From contig NZ_LMOZ01000002.1 of the NCBI RefSeq assembly GCF_001423695.1, positions 992,504-1,056,503 on the forward strand: a stretch of DNA of 64,000 nt. The letters are read 5' to 3'. The notes beneath the pieces were generated by a model that did no database searches, was not told the origin of the DNA, and saw only the letters and a program-made list of their open reading frames with translations. Positions 58,549 to 64,000 of this stretch are shown one piece after another (within the stretch, counting starts at the first letter, position 1; the number at the start of each line of letters is the position of its first letter). Both the position numbers and the translations under genes were made by a program. Source of the stretch: Leifsonia sp. Leaf336. GTDB taxonomy: Bacteria; Actinomycetota; Actinomycetes; Actinomycetales; Microbacteriaceae.

Positions 58549-61500
58549 ATGACAGCCCGAGGTTTCCGACCGCGCATCGACGATGCCGACCGGGTCCTCG
58601 CTCTCGACCCGGCTCAGCGGGAGGTCCTCGAGCTCCCCGACGGAGTGTCGGCCGCGGTGCTCGGCGCGCCGGGCACCGGCAAGACCTCCGTCCTCGTGGA
58701 GGCGATCGCCGAGCGCGTGCACGAACGCGGCTATGCGGCCTCAGAGGTCCTGGCGCTGAGCGCATCGCGGGCCTCCGCCACGGCGCTGCGCGACCGCATC
58801 GCGCTCCGACTGGGCGTGCCGACGCCCGGCCCGCTGGCCCGCACAGCCACGTCGCTCGCGTTCCAGCTGGTCGGCGCGCAGGCGAAGCGGCACGGCTGGG
58901 AGCCGCCGCGGCTGCTGACCGGCGGCGATCAGGACCAGATCATCGCCGAGCTGCTGAACGGCCACCTCGAAGACGGCACGGGGCCGGTCTGGCCGGCGTC
59001 GCTCGGCCCGGAGGTCCGCATCCTGCGCGGCTTCCGCACCGAGCTGCGCGAGCTGATCGGCCGTTGCGCGGAGCGTGGCGTCTCGCCGGCGCGGCTGGCC
59101 GAGCTCGGCGCCGTGACCGGTCGCGACGAGTGGAGGGCGGCCTCCCGGTTCATCGCCGAGTACCAGACGGTGCTCGACAGCTTCCGCGGCGGTTACGTCG
59201 ACTCCGCCGAGCTGATCGCCTCCGCCGTGCCGGTCGTGCGCGAGGGCAGCTCGCTCGACGGGTTGAGGGCGCTGTTCGTCGACGACCTCCAGGAGGCCAC
59301 GGTCGCCACGATCGCGCTGCTGCGGGCCGTCGCCGCCCGCGGCATCGCGGTGATCGCGTTCGGCGACCCCGACGTCGCCTCCACCACCTTCCGCGGGGCC
59401 GAGGTGTCCGCCCTCGGCCAGCTCGGCACGCGCCTCGGCGTGCCCGTCACCCGCGTCGTGCTGGGCACTGCCCATCGGCAGACCCCCGTGCTGCGCGAGC
59501 TGACCTCCCGCGTCACCGACCGCATCGGCGCCGCGGCGGCAGGTGTGCACCGGGTCGCGGCGCCTGCTCGGCAGCCCGCGGAGGACGCAGGGCCCGAGGT
59601 CGTCGTCGTGCGGGCGTCGTCCGCTCCCGCCGAGGCGGCCCGGCTGGCCCGCCTGCTGCGCGAGCGCCGGCTCATCGACGGAGTGCCGTGGAGCAGCATG
59701 GCCGTCGTCGTGCGATCGGGCGCGCACATCCCCGGCCTTGCCCGATCGCTCGCCGTCGCCGAGGTGCCGACGACCACCAGCATCGCGGGCCGGCCGCTGC
59801 GCGACGACTACGCGGCCCGCCAGCTCGTCACGATCGCGGGTGTCGCACTGGGCGCCGAGCCGCTGACTCCGGAGGTCGCGACCGAGCTTCTGCTCGGCCC
59901 GTTCGGCGGCCTCGACGCGGTCAGCCTGCGGCGCCTGCGCCTCGCGCTGCGCCAGGAGGAGCTCGCCGGCGACGGCAACCGGCCGGGCGACGACCTCCTG
60001 GTCGAGGCGCTCGCGGCCCCTGCTCACTTCGCGACCATCGACTCGTCGCCCGCCCGTCGTGCGACGCGGCTCGCCGAGACGCTGCGCGGCTGCCGCGAGA
60101 AGGCCGCGGCCGGAGCGACGATCGAGGAACTGCTCTGGCACGCCTGGGAGCGCAGCGGCCTCGCCGCCCGCTGGCTGGAGCAGTCGGAGCGATCGGGCAT
60201 CGTCGCCGACGAGGCCGACCGGCACCTCGACGGCGTCGTGGCGCTGTTCACCGCCGCCCGCCGCTTCGTCGAGAGGTCGCCCGAGCGTCCCGCCGCCGAC
60301 TTCGTGGTCGAACTGCTCGGCGCCGAGGTGCCGGAGGATACGCTCGCGGCTCGCACAACCGGCGACGCGGTCCTCGTCTGCACGCCCAGTGCCACGGTCG
60401 GGCGCGAGTTCGAGGTGGTCGCGGTCGCCGGCCTCCAAGAGAGCGTGTGGCCCAATCTCCGGCTGCGCGGTTCGCTCCTGCACCCGCAGGAGCTCGACGA
60501 CGCCCTCGCCGGACGCGCGCCGGAGACCGCCGACGAGCGTGCGGAGGTGCTGAGCGACGAGCTGCGGATGTTCGCCCTCGCCGTCTCCCGCGCGCGCCGC
60601 CAGGTGCTGCTGACCGCCACCGCCAACGACGACGAGCAGCCGTCGCCGTTCCTGCGGCTGGCCGCCGAGCTCGCCGTCGACGACGACGACCCGGGCATCC
60701 ATCCGCTCTCGCTGCGCGGCATGGTCGGCCGGTTGCGAGGCCGTCTGGTCACGACCGGGTCGCCCGACGCCGCCGACGCCCTGGCGCGCCTGGCGGAGGC
60801 CGGTGTCGAGGGCGCCGACCCCGCCGACTGGTACGGGCTCGTGGAGCCGTCGACGACCGAGCCGCTGGTCGACCTGGACGACCCCGAGGCGGTGGTGAAA
60901 GTGTCCCCATCGCGTCTCGGCACGTTCGAGAAGTCGCCGCTGGTGTGGTTCGTCGACGAGATGGCCGCGTCGCCGAGCGGGCTCGCGGCCGGCATCGGCA
61001 CCGTGGTGCACGCCGTGCTGGAGGAGGCGACAGCGGCGGGCGACGACCACGTCGAGACGGACGTGGACGCGCTGTGGGCCGGTATCGAGCGCCGTTGGAC
61101 CCAGCTGCAGTTCGAGTCGCCGTGGATCGAGGAGCGCGAGCGCCGCCGCACCCGCGGGCTGGTCGCGGGCGTCTCGGAGTATCTGCGCGACTTCCGGCGC
61201 GCGGGGGGCCGGCTGCTCGGCTCCGAGGGCGCCTTCGAGCTCGACCTGGGGCGGGCCCGGATCAGCGGCAAGATCGACCGGGTCGAGGAGACGCCGGACG
61301 GCGCTGTCGTGATCGTCGACTTGAAGACGGGCCGCAGCGTTCCGACCGCCGCCGAGACGGCCTCCCACGCCCAGCTCGGCGCGTATCAGCTCGCGTTGGA
61401 GCACGGCGCGGTGGAGGCCGGGGAACGGCCTCCGGGAGGCGCGAAGCTGCTCTTCGTGGCCAAGGGTGTGCGTGGCAAGGCATACCGCGAGGTCGTGCAG

Positions 61501-61665
61501 GACCGCGTCGACGAAGAGGCGCTGCGACGTCTGGAGGAGCGGGTGGCCGCCGCCGCCGAGGGGATGGCCGGCGCGACCTTCGCCGGAGTCGTCGACCTCG
61601 GCGACCGGGACCCGCACGCCGCGTACGGGTATCGCATCCATCTGGTTCCGGCGGTCAGCGCGTGA
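58549..61665 (+). CDS. adnA: AdnA-like subunit of a DNA double-strand-break helicase-nuclease
   Basis: A 1038-residue UvrD/RecB-like protein. Walker A is GAPGTGKT (39-46). Motif II reads FVDDLQEA (Asp245-Asp246), lacking the usual Asp-Glu, and motif III reads GDPDVASTTFRGA without the standard Gln. This weakened motor matches the mycobacterial AdnA pattern. The C-terminal ~200 residues are a PD-(D/E)XK nuclease with GKIDRVEETPDGAVVIVDLK. With AdnB it should resect broken DNA ends in place of RecBCD/AddAB. The ATG at 58549 is used; a GTG nine bases upstream is in frame. The next gene starts 13 bases after the stop. Confidence 0.9.
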   Translation: MTARGFRPRIDDADRVLALDPAQREVLELPDGVSAAVLGAPGTGKTSVLVEAIAERVHERGYAASEVLALSASRASATALRDRIALRLGVPTPGPLARTATSLAFQLVGAQAKRHGWEPPRLLTGGDQDQIIAELLNGHLEDGTGPVWPASLGPEVRILRGFRTELRELIGRCAERGVSPARLAELGAVTGRDEWRAASRFIAEYQTVLDSFRGGYVDSAELIASAVPVVREGSSLDGLRALFVDDLQEATVATIALLRAVAARGIAVIAFGDPDVASTTFRGAEVSALGQLGTRLGVPVTRVVLGTAHRQTPVLRELTSRVTDRIGAAAAGVHRVAAPARQPAEDAGPEVVVVRASSAPAEAARLARLLRERRLIDGVPWSSMAVVVRSGAHIPGLARSLAVAEVPTTTSIAGRPLRDDYAARQLVTIAGVALGAEPLTPEVATELLLGPFGGLDAVSLRRLRLALRQEELAGDGNRPGDDLLVEALAAPAHFATIDSSPARRATRLAETLRGCREKAAAGATIEELLWHAWERSGLAARWLEQSERSGIVADEADRHLDGVVALFTAARRFVERSPERPAADFVVELLGAEVPEDTLAARTTGDAVLVCTPSATVGREFEVVAVAGLQESVWPNLRLRGSLLHPQELDDALAGRAPETADERAEVLSDELRMFALAVSRARRQVLLTATANDDEQPSPFLRLAAELAVDDDDPGIHPLSLRGMVGRLRGRLVTTGSPDAADALARLAEAGVEGADPADWYGLVEPSTTEPLVDLDDPEAVVKVSPSRLGTFEKSPLVWFVDEMAASPSGLAAGIGTVVHAVLEEATAAGDDHVETDVDALWAGIERRWTQLQFESPWIEERERRRTRGLVAGVSEYLRDFRRAGGRLLGSEGAFELDLGRARISGKIDRVEETPDGAVVIVDLKTGRSVPTAAETASHAQLGAYQLALEHGAVEAGERPPGGAKLLFVAKGVRGKAYREVVQDRVDEEALRRLEERVAAAAEGMAGATFAGVVDLGDRDPHAAYGYRIHLVPAVSA

Positions 61666-61678
61666 GGGGTCTGCAGAA

Positions 61679-64000
61679 GTGAACGACGACGGACTCCTCG
61701 ACCTCGCCGACGAGCAGCCGGGGCTCGACCTCGTCGAGCTGGCGTTCGCCTCGGCCTCCGCCGAGACAGTGCCCTCCCGTCCGGCACGCCGGCTGAGCGC
61801 CGCCGAGATCGCCGAGGCTCTGGGCCTCCCGCGCCCCACACCGCAGCAGGAGGCGGTGATCGAGGCCCCGCTCGCGCCGGCGATCGTCGTCGCGGGAGCA
61901 GGCAGCGGCAAGACCGAGACGATGGCGAACCGGGTGGTCTGGCTGCTCGCAAACGGGCTCGTACGGGTGCCGGAGATCCTCGGGTTGACGTTCACGCGCA
62001 AGGCCGCGGGCGAGCTCGCCGAGCGCGTGCGGCGCCGGATCGAGCAGCTGGCCGCCTCCGGGCTCACCGACGTGGTCTTCGATCCGTTCGATGCCCCCGA
62101 GATCGCCACCTACAACGCCTTCGCCAACGCGATCTTCCGCGAGAACGCGCTGCTCATCGGGCGTGAGCCGGAGTCGGCGGTGCTCAGCGAGGCGTCGGCC
62201 TGGCAGCTGGCGCGCCGCACGGTCGTCGCCAGCTCGGACGACCGGCTGGTCGAGCTCGACAAGAGCGTCGACGCGGTCACCACCGCCGTGCTCGAGCTCA
62301 GCAGGGCGCTGAGCGAGAACGTGGCCGACGCGCACGACGTGCACCGCATGGTCGAGGGCTTCGGGCGGCTGCTGGAGCTCCCGACCGGCAGCGGCCGGGT
62401 GAAAGACGCCTACGCCTCGGTGCGCACGGCCGTCGCCGCGGTGGGGTCGCTGCCTCCGCTGCTCGACCTCGCCGAGCGGTTCGCCGACGAGAAGCGTCGC
62501 CGCGGCTTCGTCGAGTATTCGGACCAGGTCGCGCTCGCCCTGTCGGTCTGCGAGCGGATCCAGTCGGTGGTCGAGGACTACCGCCGCCGGTACCGCGTCG
62601 TGCTCCTCGACGAGTACCAGGACACATCGGTGGTGCAGACCAGACTCCTCGCCGCGCTGTTCGCGGGGGAGGCCGTGATGGCGGTCGGCGACCCGCACCA
62701 GTCGATCTACGGCTGGCGCGGCGCGAGCGCCGCCAACCTCGGCCGGTTCCCGATGGACTTCGCCGGGAGCAGAGATGGCGCGGCGTCGTACGCGCTGAGC
62801 ACCAGCTGGCGCAATCCGACGCGCGTGCTCGACGCGGCGAACACGCTCGTCGCGCCGCTCTCGGCCGGATCGCCGGTGCACGTCGAGCTGCTTCAGCCTC
62901 GCCCCGGCGCGATGGCGGGAGAGCTCGATCACGTGTTCGAGCAGACCGTGGAGGACGAGGCGGCGGCGATCGCGGAATGGCTGCGCGCGCGGCTGGCCCA
63001 GCGGGATCGCACCGGGCTGCCGCCGTCCGCCGCCCTGCTCTGCCGGTCGATCAAGAAGATCGACGCGTTCACGGGCGCGCTCGCGGAGCGGGGCGTTCCG
63101 TACCATGTGCTCGGTCTCGGCGGCCTCCTGGAGCAGCCGGTGGTCGCCGACCTGGTGTCCGCGTTGCGGGTCATGCACGACCCGACGGCCGGCTCCGAAC
63201 TGATCCGGCTGCTGACCGGGGCCCGCTGGCGCGTAGGCTCGCGCGACATCGCGGCCCTGCGCCGCGTCGCGAGTTGGCTCGCGGCTCGCGATCATCGCTT
63301 CCAGACCCTCGACCCGGAGGTCCGCGAACGGTTGCGCGGCTCGGTGGTGGCGGAGGAGTCGGCCTCGCTGGTCGACGCCCTTGACTTCGTGGTGGAGGCG
63401 CCGGACGGCCATGGTCAGCTCTCGGCGTTCAGCGCCGTCGGGCTGGAGCGCCTCCGCGCGGCCGGGCGGCAGCTCGACCAGTTGCGCTCGCGCGCAGGGC
63501 TCGACCTCCTCGACCTGGTCACGCTCGTGCAGCAGGAGCTGCGGCTCGACATCGAGGTCGCGGCCAACGAGTCGGCGCAGCTCGGACAGGCCTCCCTCGA
63601 CGCCTTCGCGGAGCAGGTGGCCTCGTACCTCGCCAGCGACGACAGGGCGACGCTGGGCTCCTTCCTCGCGTGGCTGGCCGAGGCCGAGCAGCGCGACAAC
63701 CTCGCGCCCCGCAGCGAGGACGCCGAGCCGGGCACCGTGCAGATCCTCACGATCCACGGTGCGAAAGGGCTGGAGTGGGACGCCGTGGCGGTGCCGCGAC
63801 TGGTCGACGGCGAGCTGCCGGGGCCGCCGCAGAGCAAACGCGGCTGGCTGGCGTTCGGCCAGCTGCCCAACGAGTTCCGAGGCGACTCGGCCGAGCTGCC
63901 TGTGCTGCCGTGGCGCACCGCGGAAGACCAGAAGCAGGTCGACGAGGCGATCTCCGCCTTCGAGGCCGCCAACGTGAGCAGACACCTCGACGAGCAGCGC
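61679..64000 (+). CDS. adnB: AdnB-like helicase-nuclease subunit (partial, runs off the window)
   Basis: The first 774 residues of a UvrD-type helicase. Walker A is AGAGSGKTE (72-80), motif Ia TFTRKAAGELAERV, motif II VVLLDEYQDTS, motif III GDPHQSIYGWRGA and later QILTIHGAKGLEWD (motif V). All motor motifs are canonical, in contrast to the upstream subunit, so this is the active translocase. The C-terminal nuclease domain lies outside the window. GTG start at 61679 with GAGGGG about ten bases upstream; it is translated from the same message as adnA. Confidence 0.92.
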   Translation, partial: MNDDGLLDLADEQPGLDLVELAFASASAETVPSRPARRLSAAEIAEALGLPRPTPQQEAVIEAPLAPAIVVAGAGSGKTETMANRVVWLLANGLVRVPEILGLTFTRKAAGELAERVRRRIEQLAASGLTDVVFDPFDAPEIATYNAFANAIFRENALLIGREPESAVLSEASAWQLARRTVVASSDDRLVELDKSVDAVTTAVLELSRALSENVADAHDVHRMVEGFGRLLELPTGSGRVKDAYASVRTAVAAVGSLPPLLDLAERFADEKRRRGFVEYSDQVALALSVCERIQSVVEDYRRRYRVVLLDEYQDTSVVQTRLLAALFAGEAVMAVGDPHQSIYGWRGASAANLGRFPMDFAGSRDGAASYALSTSWRNPTRVLDAANTLVAPLSAGSPVHVELLQPRPGAMAGELDHVFEQTVEDEAAAIAEWLRARLAQRDRTGLPPSAALLCRSIKKIDAFTGALAERGVPYHVLGLGGLLEQPVVADLVSALRVMHDPTAGSELIRLLTGARWRVGSRDIAALRRVASWLAARDHRFQTLDPEVRERLRGSVVAEESASLVDALDFVVEAPDGHGQLSAFSAVGLERLRAAGRQLDQLRSRAGLDLLDLVTLVQQELRLDIEVAANESAQLGQASLDAFAEQVASYLASDDRATLGSFLAWLAEAEQRDNLAPRSEDAEPGTVQILTIHGAKGLEWDAVAVPRLVDGELPGPPQSKRGWLAFGQLPNEFRGDSAELPVLPWRTAEDQKQVDEAISAFEAANVSRHLDEQR

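Noticed and set aside
58741-62109. A 1122-codon minus-strand open frame opposite adnA/adnB
   Set aside because: Codon-phase shadow of high-GC helicase genes; no recognizable motifs.

Overview
The window is chromosomal DNA of a high-GC Gram-positive bacterium. The protein set is actinobacterial (MoeZ-type E1/rhodanese, DUF3117, DUF3107, AdnA/AdnB, DapD plus DapE, a DUF3516-type Ski2 helicase), GTG starts are common, and many genes look leaderless. The overall flavour is Microbacteriaceae (Leifsonia-like), which is an inference without database support. The whole 64 kb is tightly packed. I see no rRNA, tRNA, insertion sequence, prophage, integron or CRISPR array.

Layout. 1-3.4 kb: a minus-strand molybdenum block (membrane-anchored sulfite-oxidase-like enzyme, moeZ, start of moeA). 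3.4-7.7 kb: Ski2-like helicase, then a Pit phosphate transporter preceded by a PHO-box-like tandem repeat. 7.7-10.9 kb: two divergent nucleobase permeases and a small membrane protein. 10.9-14.9 kb: trmB, an aldehyde dehydrogenase, aspartate ammonia-lyase. 15-21.5 kb: alpha/beta hydrolase, FAH-family enzyme, glycosyltransferase, Ada-AlkA repair fusion, GlcD-type FAD oxidase, FKBP isomerase. 21.5-25 kb: two divergent regulator/enzyme pairs (CMD protein/MocR regulator; SDR/TetR). 25-30.7 kb: rpsO and pnp, separated by ltrA, vanZ and a fructosamine-kinase-like gene. 30.7-34.9 kb: an Lrp regulator divergent from a 2-oxoacid dehydrogenase E1alpha-E1beta-E2 operon. 34.9-46.3 kb: dapD/dapE, a PIG-V-like membrane protein, DUF3117, O-methyltransferase, tatB-like, an MFS_2 transporter overlapping a PLP decarboxylase, then mrp, DUF1003 and an MgtE-N/CBS protein. 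This order recalls the mycobacterial dapDE to mrp neighbourhood but lacks sigE-rseA-htrA. 46.3-51.7 kb: a histidine kinase fused to a degenerate receiver and LuxR output, upstream of an aldolase-HAD-dhaL-dhaK operon. 51.7-58.4 kb: Xaa-Pro aminopeptidase, PHP phosphoesterase, secreted lytic-transglycosylase-like protein, DEAD-box helicase, ferritin-like protein, two small genes. 58.5-64 kb: adnA and the start of adnB, which runs off the end.

The most noteworthy structure lies outside ordinary gene calls. (1) Three near-identical long intergenic palindromes each sit in a convergent gene junction. (2) A one-polypeptide kinase/transcription factor keeps its kinase motifs but has lost the receiver phosphorylation residues. 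(3) Two divergent gene pairs (ltrA/vanZ and dapD/dapE) have start codons exactly 18 bp apart with overlapping -10 hexamers in identical geometry. (4) Five gene 3' ends carry short tandem duplications at or next to the stop codon. (5) Two genes (an AzgA-type permease and a MocR regulator) have no ATG/GTG/TTG that would give a full-length product, but have ATT and ACG codons at good Shine-Dalgarno spacing. (6) A PHO-box-like repeat precedes pit. (7) Twin 50-bp-spaced palindromes precede the FKBP gene.
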